This document shows, in pieces, positions 35,967 to 49,900 of a stretch of DNA of 64,000 nucleotides. The DNA lies in the NCBI GenBank assembly GCA_027487435.1, contig JAIYDP010000042.1, forward strand, positions 1 to 64,000, written 5' to 3'. The notes below the pieces were generated by a model. It was not told where the DNA came from and did not search any database. It worked only from the letters and a program-made list of their open reading frames with translations. The position numbers were made by a program, and so were the translations under genes. Each line of letters starts with the position of its first letter. The stretch's first letter is position 1. The DNA comes from Verrucomicrobiaceae bacterium. GTDB lineage: Bacteria; Verrucomicrobiota; Verrucomicrobiia; Verrucomicrobiales; Akkermansiaceae.

Positions 35967-38900
35967 TGAGCGAGGAGACGCCGGAGACGCTCGTACAGAG
36001 GCTCAGGAAGCTCCAAGCTCAGAGCATTGATGGTTCCCGTACCTTGCAATGAGATTGACTCATGATCAAGGTGCAACCTTGGATGACTTAAAGCCGCTTC
36101 TGAAGGCAATTTTTTCCAACATCCAATTCAGTGACGACGCAAACGTGCGGAAAGCCTCCAAAGCAATCCTTGTTGCAGTCCTTTCGTCGCCTATTCCAGA
36201 AGTGCCTAGTCTGGTTGCTGCTGGGATCGTGCAAGCCTGCAAAGGGGCTTCATTACATGGCCGCACACGCTTGGTCTTGTTGGAATGGGCGCTCGAAACA
36301 GCCGGCTCCATGAGTAAGAGAAACACTGCTGCAGCCATGGACAAGTCTGCCGTTGCTCTCGTGAAACAATCCGCCAAGATTCTCCAACTCCTTGAGAGTT
36401 CTTCAAAGTCTCTGCAAGTGACTGGGCAACGCAGATTTTCTCAGTTTCTGCGGAAGGTTTTCGTCTTGCAGTCAAAGGAATCTGATGCCCCAGCATCCCG
36501 GTTTGATCCCCGCAGCAGTATCTGCGGTGCATCCTGCCGACGGCAGTTTGAACACCCCTTTGGCCCGCTCCATCCTCTTGGTACTCTCTTCGAAGCCATT
36601 CCTCTTGTCGCAGCACCAAGTCTCAATGCCCTATTTAGTATCATTAACGTTTGAGGTTGCTTTGGAAGAGATCTTCACGGATAGCGTGTTGAAGCAGGCT
36701 CAGCCCACGTTTGGCGACGCAATAGATGCATTTTCGGCTCTTCAGAGCCATGCATCGCGCGAGCTGTTCTCATCTGTATATGTAGGGACCATTTCTCGGC
36801 TATTAAGGAAAACCGGAGATATCGCGGGATTTCAGATTCCTAAGTTGGTCTCGAATTTGAGCATTGACTGCAGCGCATTTCTTCCACACCTCATCGGACC
36901 TATCAAAGAGAGATGTAGAATGTCCTCTGATTCTGCTCGTGCTGATGCCCTCGACATTCTCCGCGCCTTGCTGAAGCAATCCAGTGATCCAGCCCCTGTC
37001 GTGGATGCCATCCATTCCATCGCCAGCGGCTTGGCTGGTATCGCCTTTCCAGCTAATCTGACTTAACAGGAAAGGACGGCGCTGTTGGGTTTTGGTATGA
37101 GCGCTGCGGACTCATCGCTGCGCTTGATGTTATTGCTTCTTCTTGTCTCTTGAAGGGAATCGTTGGTGCACTCGATTCCGTCGCTGAAACTGTCCGAGTT
37201 GCCGCGGAGAAAGAGAGTGCTCTTTGGTCGGCGAACCTCACCAATGTAGTGAACGAAATGGGTCGCTGTATCGCCCTTGGTGCACTGGGCAACATCTCGT
37301 TTCGCCGCGAGTGTGGCTCCACCTCATCAGCAGTTTTTAAGACTCTTGCGCTCTCGATAGCCTCCGTGTCCGATGCTATTCGCAAGGCAGCTGTTCGAGC
37401 GGTCGTGCGAGTTCTCGAGAGTCTCGAATGGAGATCTCAAGTATCCGTTTGAGTTCACATCCTCATCCAGCAGGCCACAGATGTTGTGTCGGCACTCGTT
37501 GCCGTTGTTAAGAGCGCTGCCTCGAAACCTCTCTATCGAGCTGACGCAGTGAAGGCGCTGCATTCTCTTGCACGTATTTCCCTTGCTGATAGCAAAGCAG
37601 GTCTAGAAAGTACGTCTCTCACTGAAAAGGCAGATGAAAAATTGGTCGCAGATAAGTTCTGGTCGTTGGCTTTTGCGGTTGATGCGTTTTGGACGTTGTT
37701 GGACCTCACGTCACTTCAAAATGAAGATGTTCTCTCCCTCGCAGCGTTCCTAGCGGTCGCATTCGGGGAGCTCGTGAGCAATGATTAACGCCAATAATTT
37801 GGCAGGGATCTCGAGTGGTTTTGTCGTCCACTGCGCAGCTTTCAGCAGTTGCCTCAACCGTTGTAGCTCTCTTGCTTGTCAGGCCGTACGCAGTTCATGC
37901 AAAGTTGGCACCTCTTGTCACTGCTTTGAAAGCCTTTGCTCCAGTTGTTGTGTCTATCGCCGTGGATGTGATGTTAGATAGAGCAGCAATCTATCGTCCC
38001 GATTCCGAGGTTCCGAGTTCTGGTGTTCTCCTCACTCAACAGGATGAGCAGGCCCTTTCTCCCTTTGTCTTTGCACGTGCCGTTTTGTCCTTGGCAAAGG
38101 GTTCGTTTGAAGCTGCTGTCATTCCGCGCTTTGCCGTCCTCTGCCATGCTTCTGCCTCTGGTATTTTTGCAACAAGTTGTGGTCTGACTAGTGCAGGCCC
38201 AGCAGCGCAGAACGGAAGGCTTTTTGAGGCTGCTCTCGGTGTCATGGCAGGCTGCGATCACTCCCTTGAATTTTTGGCAGGATATGTTAGCCCAATTGCT
38301 CTGCGTGCGATGGATGACATTGAGAATCCAGTTCCAGTGAGCGGGTAGCACATTCTTATTATGCAGTCCATTCCAATTCGCTTGGCCAGCATCCATGCCG
38401 TCGAGTCCCTCTCCAGACTTCGATACCACCAAACCCTTGGCGTCATGCTCCCGTATCTCTCTAGGTGCCTCGCCCACGCAGACTTGTCTGCATTAAGTCC
38501 CCGTGATTTCGAAATATTTCATACTCCTGATGGTCAACTCTGCAAAACAGCCCGTGGGTTGCTGTCATTTTGAATAACTATGAAGTTGAGGAGAGCGGAT
38601 ACACTACCGTTATTGTTGAAAGCAAAAACGTCAAGAGATCAAGAGCTGAAGCAAAGTTGTACTCGTATGAGGACGAGCTCTGGGAAAGGAGCATGCGGAA
38701 GAAGGACGAAGTCCTTGAGCAAGTTCAGGCGTTGTGTTAGTCCACTGAAGCTCGCAGCCCAAGTACAAAACCAAGCAGGAGGAGGAGGCTTACAGGGCAC
38801 GGCTTGCCAGTGAGAATGCTGTTCGAAACAACGTCCGCCGAGTCCGGAATCGGATTGTGAATGCGCTCCAGGTGGATTTAATTGGTTGGAGTCTTCTCAC

Positions 38901-41900
38901 GCCGTAGTTATTCACGTCTTTGGTCGTAGGCAACCCAATTGAGGCGCATGCTTTCATTCCAGACCTCTTTCCTCTCGTCGAGCCCCTGCTAAAATTCCCT
39001 CTTGTCTCGACGTCGGCGTCCAACGCCGTTTTTGCTCTGAGCAACTGCCTCCGATCTGCAGTCACATCATCTTGTCTACCGAAAAGAATTCAGAGAGCGC
39101 TTGCATCTGCAGTCATTGCAGTTCTGTCTGAAGAAGAGAGTACCTTGGTAAGGAATATCGTTTGAGTTTGATCCTCGAAGGACGCGTTGCTGCAGTTCGC
39201 CATAGAGGGGTCAATCACAGCTCTTTCAGCAGCTCTGGGGGGAGCACCACTCATGCGCGAATCATTTATATTGGTCATTCCTCTCTTTAGGCAGAGCTTG
39301 CTGCTGCCGATTTCGACCGAGGCGTGCGACGCCATCCTCTCCCTCATTCTAACCCAAGCCGCGACTGCCCACTTGGCCAATGCCCGAGATGCCGTCGGTC
39401 TTCTGACTGCTGCTCTCGTCAAGAGGCCTGCGCTGATTGCCCTCGGCGAAAAGGCTCTTTTGGCCACGTCTGCTTTATCGTCTGCAGCGTGTATGTCCAC
39501 AGCTTTGCCAGGCCTTCTCGCCTCGTCTGCAAGAGTTCGATTGGCAACTCTGAAGGCCTTAGAGTGCACTCAAGGCGCCCTTTGCAGTCCCCTCTCGCCT
39601 CAAATAGACTCGGCCTTCCTTCCACGTGTATTTATGCTGCGCCACGACAGCAATCCCGATGTGTGCGCTTCGGCACGAAGAATTTTCGACGCAGAGCGTG
39701 CAACGGTTGTTGCTGGCGAGTTTGCGCTGGAACTTGTCGCTGCACTGAAGTTGTCTGACTCTGATATGCGCCTCTTTGCTGCGAATGCCATCGCTGAGCT
39801 GCTTTGTCTTCATCCAACTTCTTCGCGTGACGTCATCTCCCAGATTTTCAAATTGTTTGTCGAAAACGCCGGCCCTTCTGTTGATAGCGTCAAATATGAG
39901 GCGACTACAGATCGAGGTGTCACAGCACGCCTTGGAGTTGCGGCTGCCCTGGCGGCCATCGCGCCTGCCATCGACGGGGAGCACCTCCCCGTGATATTCG
40001 CCTTCTTGACCTCTCGCGCCTTGTGTGATGCGAATGCGGATGTGCGCGGCGCCATTTTGGTTGCAGGTAGCAAGCTGATCGATGCTCATGGCCAGCGCCA
40101 GGTCGGCGTGTTGTTACCTCTTTTTGATAGAGTCCTTGAGCGCAACGAAGACACCCATTCTTACGATCTTGTTAAAGAGAATGTCGTCATCCTCATGGGA
40201 GGTGCGGCCAAGTTCTTGTTGCAGGAGGACTCTCGCATTGCAATTGTCATGAAGCGCCTCGTCGATGCCCTTCGCACGCCGTCAGAGATCGTTCAACGTT
40301 CAGCCTGTCGCTGTATGGCACAGCTCGTACCGATGGCCAAGCCGATGGCAAAGGACCTCGTTGCAGACCTGTTGTCCCGGTTGCTGACCAGTGAGAAGTT
40401 TGGGGAGCGCCGAGGGGCTGCGTTTGGGTTGTCTGGGATTATCAAGGGCATGGGCATTGCGTCTCTGAAGCTGTTTGATATCATGTCGCAACTTCAGACA
40501 GCTGCCTCTGATAAGAAAGACGACAAGCAGAGGCAGGGTGCAATGCTTGCGTTTGAGTGCTTGTCGGACACTCTCGGCCGCCTTTTTGAGCCTTACGTTA
40601 TCCACATCCTCCCACTTCTCCTCGCTGGTTGTGGTGACTCTGTCCCGATGGTCCGTGAAGCAGCTGATGGAGCGGCCAGAGCCGTCATGGCGCAGCTGTC
40701 AGGGCAAGGAGTCAAGCTGGTCCTTCCTGCTCTAATGGTTGGACTTGAGGACCGCTCGTGGCGGACAAAAGCTGCCTCTGTTGAGCTTCTTGGTGCAATG
40801 GCCTATTGCGCCCCAAAGCAGCTCAGTGCTTGTCTTCCAACTGTAGTGCCCACATTAGCAACAGTTCTCGGTGATTCACACTCTCGCGTTAGGGAGATGG
40901 CTCGAGAGGCTATCCAACAAGTTACAAACGTAATACGCAACCCCGAAATCAAGGAGCTTGGACCCATTCTGATGGAAGCTTTGGACGCTCCTGATATGAA
41001 GACTTCGTCCGCACTGGACACAATTATGGCGACCACATTCATAAATGCCGTTGATGCCCCTTCTCTAGCACTCCTCGTCCCTGTCGTTGCGAGAGGTTTG
41101 AAAGAGCGAAATTCTGAAATCCGCAAGCGCTCTGCTCGCATTGTTGCGAACATGTGCTCTCTTGTAGCTGACGCCAAGGACGTTTCTCCTTACCTCCCAC
41201 GACTCCTCCCGGGCGTCCGTGCGACGCTTGTTGACCCGCTGCCTGATGTTCGTGCAATAGCTGCGACTGCACTGGGTTCCCTTGTAGTGTCTCTTGATGA
41301 GACTCAATTCGCGGAGCTACTGCAGCAGCTCATTGAGAATCTGCGGTAATTACATGACTCTGCTAGCGACTGACCTCTTCAGGGCTGATGGACACAGCGT
41401 CGAGCGCTCAGGTGCCGCTCAGGGCCTGAGCGAGGTGCTTGCTCATTGCTCTGACGAAAAACTAGACCTCATCCTGCCTGAGCTTCTGTCGCATTCTGCT
41501 TCAGTCAAGTCCAATGTCCGCGAGGGACATTTGACTCTGCTAATTTACCTCCCTGCCGCACTGAGAGAGCGGCTTGAGTCTCGCCTTCATTTTGTTCTTC
41601 CATATGTTCTCAAAGGACTTGCAGACGAGCTTGAGACCATTCGAGACGTTGCTATCAAAGCGGGCCACTCGATCATTGACCACTTTGCCGAAACTGCATT
41701 ACCAGTGTTGCTCCCCGCCATCGAGAGTGGGTTGTTTGACGGCAATTGGCGCATTCGACAGTCATCAGTGCAGCTGCTTGGTGATATTTTGTACCGAATC
41801 ACCGGCACCGCTTGGAAGGCCCTCAGCACTGAAGCTGCTGACACTGGTATATCGAATCAAGCAAAAGGCAGAGCAGTTCTGGATGCTTTAGGCCCTCAGC

Positions 41901-44351
41901 GCCGCAATGTGCTCCTGGCGTCCCTGTACATGTTGCGCTCAGACGTCAATCCCGGCGTTCAAATGTGCGCAGCACAAGTTTGGAAGAGTGTCGTTGACAA
42001 CGGCCCCAAGACTCTCAAAGAAGTCTTGCCGTCGTTGATTCAGCTTGTAGTCGACAATCTCGCGTCTGATCATCCCGACAAGCAAACCTTGGCCTCTCGA
42101 GCGGTTGGAGATCTCGTTCGCCGTTTGCAAGATCGAGTCTTGCCTGAAATCATTCCCATTTTGCAAGAAGGGCTGAGTTCAGCAGACGGCATGCGGCGCC
42201 ACGGTGTGTGTGCGGGCCTTCGCGAGGTGATGCTTGCCGCCGGCAAAGTTCAGGTTCAGACTTACATGACTTCACTACTGCCTACTCTGAGGACTGCCCT
42301 TGTTGACGAACTCCCAACTGTTCGAGAAGCCGCTGCAGTTGCGTATGACACGCTCTTCTCTGCTCTCGGCCCATCGGCTCTAGAGGAAGTTATTCCGACT
42401 TTGACAGCTGCAGCCGCCTCGAATGCCGCAGCGCTTGATGGGCTACGACAGCTCATGACTGTGCGTCCCACTGCCGTCTTGCCACAGCTTCTTCCTATTG
42501 TGTTTAGCAAGCCTGTGAAAGTCGACAACATTCGCGTGCTGTCTGCTGTTGCGGATGTCACGGGTACTTCATTGTTGCAGCGCCTTGGCCACGTCGTGCG
42601 TCCTCTCATCGAGTGCATCGTCGCAGAACCGACAGACGATGCTGAAAATGCAGTTCTTACAATATTTTTGGCCCTTCCCAATCCAGGTGGGGAGAACGTG
42701 ATTAAGCATCTTACGGACGGTTTGGATAAGCAGAACCCAGTTGCAGTGCGTGTCAGTTACCTTCGTTTACTCGGCAAGTATGTCGCTGCTTCTAAGTGTG
42801 ATCTCTCCGATTTCCTGGTCCCGATTCTTCGACATGCTCTGCGAGTGTATTCTGCACCCGATGCGTCGCTACTGACTGCATCGTACGCTGTCGTGGATGC
42901 AGTCATTGCCCGTGCATCAAAGGAGGAACAGGCGCAGTCCGTGTCCTTGATCACAGCTGAGCTGCATATGATGAGCAGAGACTCAATTGACGGTGTACTG
43001 CCTGGCCTCATGCAGCCCCAAGGTCTTCTCTCAATCCTCCAGGGTCCTTACAACAATGGGCTTGTGCAAGGCGTTGCGGACATCAGAGAGAATTGCGCCT
43101 TGATGGCCATTGCCCTCATTCAGTACTCTTCTCTAGCAGTCCTAGAAAGTCCTGCTGTTCATCGCCTGATTCTCGGTCCTGCATTCAGAATCGCATCCGA
43201 GAAGCTTCAGCCGTCGACCCGTCATCTTCTACTCAAGCTAATCTTGGATCTCGCCAAACGTACTCTAATGCCGTTGAAAATGTTTGCTTCCGTCTTACCT
43301 CGCGTCGGCGGCTCTGGAATCGAAAATGAGCCAAACAAGAAGGTCCGTGAAGTTGCGTCGGAGCTGCTGATCACAGTTGCCACCACCCTTCAACGAGTCG
43401 ATCATTTCATCGCTGACCTCGTCACAAAGGCGACGAAAGCAGAGGATGATGGCATCCGAGAGTCCTACGTCAAGACAGTTAGTGGGATGGTGGGTGTCCT
43501 CAAGGGTTCGCTTGGCCCTGAGGTCCTTGACAAGGTCGGGCAGCTTCTGAAAGACGGCCTCAACACTGCCGACGAGTCATTGCGAGAGCAATCAGCGCAA
43601 GGATGGGGTGCGTTCATTGTCCGCGTTGGAGGTAGCGAGCTTCGAAAGGCTGTGTCGGCTATTGCAAGTGCTGATCCGTCTGATTGGATGGAACGGCATG
43701 GTCTCATTCTTGCTGTGTCGTCGATGCTAGGGGCTCTAGCTGACGTGACCAATGCAGATGCTGATGTGGTTTGCGCTGTACCGTCTTTCTTCCCATTCAT
43801 CACCTCATGCATGAAATCTGATCGCTTGCCTGTGAGACTGGCAGCCGTTCGAGCTGTTGCGCAGGTTGTTGCCGTGGGTGCGGTGCATGGTGAAGATAAA
43901 ATCAAAGCCAAGGGGATGGCGCCACTGTTGTCGGACGCGATATCTGACCCAAATTCGGCATGATCGTCTTAATTTTTGCTGACATTGCAGGATGTCCGCC
44001 GGGCTGCAGCGTGGACCGTGAAGCAATTCGCAAAGACGATGGGCTCTGCGGTTTTGAGGCCGTATTACCGCGTTCTTGTTCCCCCGCTGGCAGCTTGCCT
44101 GCGAGACACGAATCGGCCGGTGAAGTATGCGGGCGAAAGGTAAGATCTTGAAGTGGAATGGACAATGACAAGGCAGGGCGATGCTCTACCTGCTGGGCAC
44201 CCACACCGCCGCATTTGAGGACAATTTGGCCTTCATGAAAACCCAAGGAATCGAGGGTGCAGTAGCCGACTTCACTCTCAAATACGCTATGGGAATTTTG
44301 TTAAAGCTCCGGGAAGAAAGCGATGACGACAAGCCGACAACATCAGAGTGA
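35967..44351 (+). CDS. GCN1: GCN1, GCN2-activating translation regulator
   Basis: An ~8.4-kb gene encoding roughly 2,600 residues, close to the family length. The start is MSEETPETLVQRL; a 32-nt intron after SIDGS leads into RATLDDLKPLLKAIFSNIQF. The protein is nearly all HEAT repeats. The most conserved part is the eEF3-like/RWD-binding region near 40.3-41.3 kb: SEKFGERRGAAFGLSGIIKG, FECLSDTLGRLFEPYV, LLAGCGDSVPMVREAADGAA, LEDRSWRTKAASVELLGAM. GCN1 binds collided or stalled ribosomes and activates the eIF2alpha kinase GCN2. Near the 3' end a GC-AG intron (43958-43990) joins AISDPNS to DVRRAAAWTVKQF. It is one of three very large helical-repeat genes on the same strand in this window. Confidence 0.92.
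43958..43990 (+). other. 33-nt GC-AG intron in GCN1
   Basis: The coding frame reads DPNS then hits TGA. The downstream exon resumes DVRRAAAW in phase 0 after TTGCAG. No GT donor in the required phase exists upstream, while a GC donor exactly after the TCG codon gives a clean join. A CTGAC branch-like word lies 9 nt before the acceptor. Confidence 0.65.
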
Positions 44352-44419
44352 TCTCTTGTGCGATGGTGGTAAATTTTAAACAAATGATCAAATGGGATTA
44401 GACTTTTGAGTTTGGTGCC

Positions 44420-44880
44420 ATGGCTGCGAACGATGACATTGAGGTCACTGCAGACGATCAGAACGACATCAATGCATTCAGTAGGATCAACACGAAACGA
44501 CACGAGTATCTGGATGACCTGAAAGCAAAAGAAGTTTGCAAACAGTTGATTTGCACTCATCAGCAAGGCGCACTTAGAGAATATCAAGGAGGCTTCTAGC
44601 GAGTTGCTAATGATGATGGACGATGAGGAGCCGATTAAGTATTTCTTCGCAGTCTGCGGATGACTGATTCTGTAGCTTCCGCATTGGAGATGCCTTTGTC
44701 ATGATGGACCTTGACACAGTGAATCGATACATCGAAGACATGGAGGGGAAGGCAAATGATGATGTCTCTGCTATTCAAGGAATGCTTGGAGACAGCGATC
44801 GAAAGCTGAAAGCATTGAAGGCAAAGCTGTACGGCAAGTTCGGCAAGAACATCAACCTAGAAGAAACTCCCGCAGAGTAA
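44420..44880 (+). CDS. PFDN4: Prefoldin subunit 4
   Basis: Starts MAANDDIEVTADDQNDINAF. Removing two short introns (34 nt after DLKAKE and about 38 nt after DDEEPI) yields a coiled-coil, hairpin and coiled-coil protein of ~125 residues: RINTKRHEYLDDL, AHLENIKEASSELLMMMDDE, FRIGDAFVMMDLDTVNRYIE, ending LEETPAE. This is the length and order of the beta-type prefoldin subunit 4. The cytosolic hexameric prefoldin hands nascent actin and tubulin to the CCT chaperonin. The second intron must go: it contains frame-breaking sequence before CTTCCGCATTGG. Confidence 0.85.
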
Positions 44881-44952
44881 AACCACAAAAAAAGAGAGGG
44901 TTCAAATGAGAGTTTAACTTCACAATGTGACATGATCTATTCTACACTGAGT

Positions 44953-46735
44953 CTATTGCGATTTCCTATGAAGTAAGCCACGACAACGGAAACAGACTGT
45001 TTTCTTGTAATCATCAGGCACGTGCCAGTAGGTCGCATCGGAGAACGTATTCGCAAGGCTAATACCCTTGAATTGGCGGGCAATCAGTCCGGTGACGAGT
45101 CCAGAGGACAAGGAGAGCGCAATAGTCAAGAACAAGAGAGCCGTCTGAAACTCAGGGATACTTGTGGAAGTGTGGTGGCGAGGGAAGTAGACAAACAAAT
45201 TGAGAAGGTAGGGGAGGTTAGGTGCTTTGGTATCAATGCGAGAAGTTGCAATAATCCCAGCAATTGAGCCAACAATGCCGGGAATTCCAAAAAGATTGAG
45301 AGCACCAATCGTGTCGGATAGCTTGAGCTTCTTGAGGAGTACCGGCTGGAGATATCGATAACCAAGGACGCAGAACATGGCTCCGATGAATCCAATCGCC
45401 ATAGCTACACCCGGCACAACCAGGAAGTTTGCACAGGAGGAGATGGACACACCCCCTGAGGGGTCAAGGAGAGTAGACGCAAGATTCACCTGCGATTGTG
45501 GCGTGCTGAATGTCGTACATGGAAAACTTGCCCTCGCGGAGAAGGACTGCGGCGATGTAGCCAGACACAGTACCGGTAATCAAAGCGAGGATGGTGTTGA
45601 CAATGATTGCGTTCTGGGCAGTAGCTGGGCCCATAGCTGCGTTAAAACTGGGAAATGTAATCCAAATCAATATGGTCCCTGTCAGGGCAAAGATGTCAGA
45701 ATTGTATCTTGACGAGTTGTCGGGATTGTCTGTTGCGCCCTGGCCTCATTAAAATTAGGAGAAGGTTCGGATCACTTTCAAAGAAGCCACGAGGGAACAG
45801 CCGATGCCGAAGAAGGCCCCGAAAATGTGGATCACATTGGCGCCACCAGTGTCGTCAACAGCCCCGAGGATCCACAAAGTGATCCACTTGTTGATGCCGT
45901 AGCAAACGACCTCAAGAAGAGCGATCACCATCATGACGACAGGACTGACCTAAAAAATAAACTCAGGATCATGCAAGAGCTCAACCTTTCCGAGCAGAAC
46001 TCCAAACGTAATCAACACAGGCACGCAAGCATAGAGTCCGGTCATGAGATGGTCCAAATTGAGCTGAATCTTCGAAGAGAAGGAGGTGCGCCCCAAAATT
46101 CGTAAAATGTCCGCAGCTCGATTTGGGTCAAGATTCCTTAGCGTTTCGTTTGCAGCAAATCGATCGAAATTAACACAGACACAGCCTTGCACTGCCTGCT
46201 CCATATCGTAGGTGTCTTGATACTGATCGACAGTGTACTGCAACTGACACCTATCGCCCGTCGAGAGTGACTTCAGGTAGGTGCAATGCTGATTCTCGGC
46301 GAACTTTACAACCAGGATTCCCCATTGAAATGAGACCGCAGCAATAAGAAGGGAGAAGCCAAGAGCAGAATATCCGTACTTCCTCAGGAACGTAAACGAA
46401 AGTCCAAGGCCGAGGAACACAAAGAGGGACACGTCAACAATGTATGTGAACATGGACTGAGCTCGGGGCTCCCCAACTCTAAATACGGTAGTAATTGGGT
46501 TGCCGACTTCTCTTCCAGTCTCGTCGACTGTGATGGAAATCGGAGTCACCGTAGGATATTGCCTGATTATGTCAGAAAAAGGAAAAATGGACCCACACTT
46601 CACGAAGGAGTCATGTTCGGTGAAGAAGCCATATAGAATAATAATAGCAGCTTGGACAATCACGAAAGCAATGAAAAATATGATCGCGTCCTTCTTGGCC
46701 CTCCTTGAAAGAGCCTTCTTCTGTTCAGCCTCCAT
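44953..46735 (-). CDS. Rh-type ammonia channel with altered pore histidine
   Basis: Starts MEAEQKKALSRRAKKDAII. Helices of the Amt/Rh fold follow in order: SMFTYIVDVSLFVFLGLGL, QLNLDHLMTGLYACVPVLIT, VIHIFGAFFGIG, TILIWITFPSFNAAMG, YDIQHATIAGGVSISSCANF and LSDTIGALNLFGIPGIVG. 'DLFAMIGTLFLW', 'WPSFN' and 'IQHATLAGG' mark it as Rh rather than Amt. Introns of 34-36 nt are fixed by these motifs (for example the removal of VNLASTLLDPS). The first pore His (VIHIFG) is kept, but the second, in the usual 'HNLHG', is Phe (LNLFG). A large lumenal insert rich in Cys sits between helices 1 and 2. The protein passes NH3/NH4+ or CO2 across a membrane; the Phe may alter selectivity. Confidence 0.85.
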
Positions 46736-46923
46736 GCTCGATTATTTTTGGACTTGGTAGATAACAGATTGTTAGTGAAGAAATGCATTGGTCGGGGGTA
46801 TCCTTAAACTTTGTGCTTCGGGGCAAATAAATCTAGAAGAGCAGCAGGTTTGATAGGCTGAGAGTGATTAAATGGAGAAGCAGGTGCTTTTTGTAACTAC
46901 CTCGATTTTCTAGTTGTTATCCA

Positions 46924-49900
46924 ATGTCATTCGACCCAGTCGGGGACCTCGTGGATCAGTTTGTTAGCTGTGCTGCTTTGTTTGACTCTGGGTACATATA
47001 TGATTTATTTTGTACTGTATTGAAGCACTTAGAAAATGTGATATTCGGGCTCTTCTATGGGCGATTGATCGTTTGCTTGACGAAATCCGCTCTGGAGAGC
47101 CTTTCGAGGCTCATATTTCGATAATCGTCAACACCCTCGGCAAATTTTTGAAATTCCAAAATTGGCATGTAGTGCACAGTATCTCTATCGGAGCGATTCA
47201 CATCGTGAAGCGATACGTAAGGTCTTGCTCTCATATCCGACCACATAAGGGCACAGGAATTGAAGAATTTTTGCAGCAGTCATCGCAGGGATCATCAGAG
47301 CTTAGCGATTCATTCCTAGCTAGAGTTGTCTCAAACGTGTATATTCCAGATGGCCGGGGGGCTCGAGAGATCCGAGACAGTAGCGCTCAAGTCCCCGTAC
47401 ATGAAGATGACTCTGACTGTAAAGTTCTTGGGTGCACTAGCATCAGTGCTTTCGGATGACGTCTTCGAGCTGGTCATGCCTCTCCTTTGGCCTGAAGCAG
47501 TGATACCAACATGGGAGCGGTTGGAGGGGGCGATGATCGCAGTCGGATACATGGCGCAGTCATCAGCCGCCATGAGCTCGGTCCATTTTGAGTGCGTTGC
47601 TTGTCGTCCAGGCCTTGACTGTCAGATCGCTGTTGGACTTCATCGCTGTTGCCAGCAAGGACAAGTCTTCCGCAGAATACTCGAACTACGTCCGAATGCA
47701 AAGTGTCAAAGGCATGACCACCTATCAAATTTGGTCTCATTGTCAGCCCTCTCAAGATTTTTGAAAGGGAATGGCGTCCTTTCCAGCCCCATGCTTTCCG
47801 ATGCGCTAGTAGTCGAGAAAATCGAATCGCTCATCAGCGGGAGTCTCGAAGACGCGGATATCGACGTCAGGAAGGTTAAGCTGACAAATCCCTTCTGAAC
47901 AATCAGGCAGCTGCGGTTCTTTGTGCAGATTGGATCTCGCTGAACCAAGATCGGCTGTCAGATCGATTAACCTCGCTCTTGTTCGTCCTTTCTGAGGCCT
48001 CAAAGTGGACTGTCCGCCATGGCTCTGCTTTGGCTCTGTGTGCAATCGCCTCGAGGCCGTCGTTGGTACCCCTTTACTCGCGTTGACGTCATGCCCAAGG
48101 TCCGCTTCTTTTCCCCAAGTGATGTGACACGAGTGGCCGATGGGCTTGTAGCTGCCATACACAGGCAGCCGTCTGAAGGGTGAGTGATGTCTTCTTTGTC
48201 ATGACGTTGTGAAAGCCACCTTTCGCACGCCATCACGCGCCAATACTCCGCCTCAGCTGGCAACGCATTGGTGGCCACCCTTCGTTCTCTCTGCGAGATT
48301 GGGACCTCAAGAGACGAACTGTCGGTTCGGCTGCTTGGTTTTGGCCTCTGACTACCTGCAAAGTTGTTTTACGGCACTTTTGTCCACGCGTCTATTCGCG
48401 CCATGTTGCAGTCGGACGTTTCCATTGTCTTAGACGGCGGTGGCAATTGTTTTGATTTGCATTGGTTGTTCTCACTTTAAAGGTCTCTTGCAAATTCAAG
48501 TCGAAGGCATAGCAGAGGATGTTGCAGCAGTGTTGCTTGTCTAAATCGGCAAGAGCTCAGTGGAGGAATTAGCTTGCTTTGCATACAAGAATCGCTCTCA
48601 CGCCTCCCTCGCAGTGCGGGATAGCGCCATCAAAGTCTGGAGGAACCTCGCAAACAGTGTACGTTGAAGCTTGCGCCCAGGGAGTCTAAAGACTGTAGAG
48701 CGGCCTCTCCGAGTTGGATTTCCAGCGTGGCCGGGTCATTCTTGCGTTCTCACACCTGGTAGTTCGACTATCTTCTAGAATCATCAAGGCTTTGGTGGCC
48801 GAATCGTCTTGTGACAACGACGAGAAGGCTGAAGCAGTTTTCAAAGGCAGCGAATCGAGGCATTGCTAGCTTTGACATCCCCAGGAATGGCCGAAATTCT
48901 AAGCATCCCGAGGCCGGTGCCCTTGCCATCTGACCTTGACGCGCTACCCTCTGCCCTCGATGCGATCGTGCTTCGCCTGATGTCGAAGTTTGGCTCAGGC
49001 GCTGCCAGCCCTCAGTCCTCAGGAAGTCGACGACCACGTCCGAATACCCCCGTGCTGCCGCATGCTTGGCGCTCGCTGCTTTGTTGTCTTTGACTTCGGA
49101 TGGGTGCAGTATCGTTTGCGTTTGTGCTTTTGACTTGGTAGAACCTTTGTTGCGTTGCGTCGGCTGCCTTCAGATAGTTTTGCCTGTCATATTCGACGCG
49201 CTTTCGGACCCATCAGAGGCCGTGGTGGTGGAAGCTTTGAAGGTGTAAAACCTCCACAACTTTCTCATATGAAGGTTGCAAATGCAGCTGCCCGAGTTTG
49301 GGTGACTAGCGAATCGCAGGCGTCGCAAATTGCAACGCTGCTCCTCCCTATTGTCAGTCACCGTGGCTGCAGGCGATTCCTGTCTCATTTCTCAGAGAGG
49401 TCGTCAAACGAGTCAGTTCGCGCAGCGGCACTCCTGTCATCAGCTCAAGTGCAGCGTGCCCATGCTATGTATTTTCCTGACGTGCCAGGCGCCCTGCCCT
49501 TGGTTTGGAGTGATGCAATCGTCAGTGCTGTCCTTGGGGGGCTGTCGGGTCCTTTTTCCATTCTGGAGAGCCAAGAGGATGACCGCAAACAGGTTGGATT
49601 GGTCGTCCAACAATGACGCCGTCAGGCCATTGCATTTTCTCTTGGCGCGGTGGCGCCGCGATTGCACCCACACCTGAGTTCCAAGACTTTGTTTTCGGCC
49701 TTCATCACGGCAGCAACAGTTTTGATGGCAGCATCACACCCTTCTCCTTCTTAAAGTAGCAGGGGGATTCTTCTAGCCCTGGCGTCGTCGTGACCCACGC
49801 GACGAGGCTTTTGATTTCATCCACTTCCGCAGCGTCTGAAGAGGTCATCATCTTTTGTCACAAATGATGCCACAGTGGCGATCGTCTCATAGCGTCAGAG

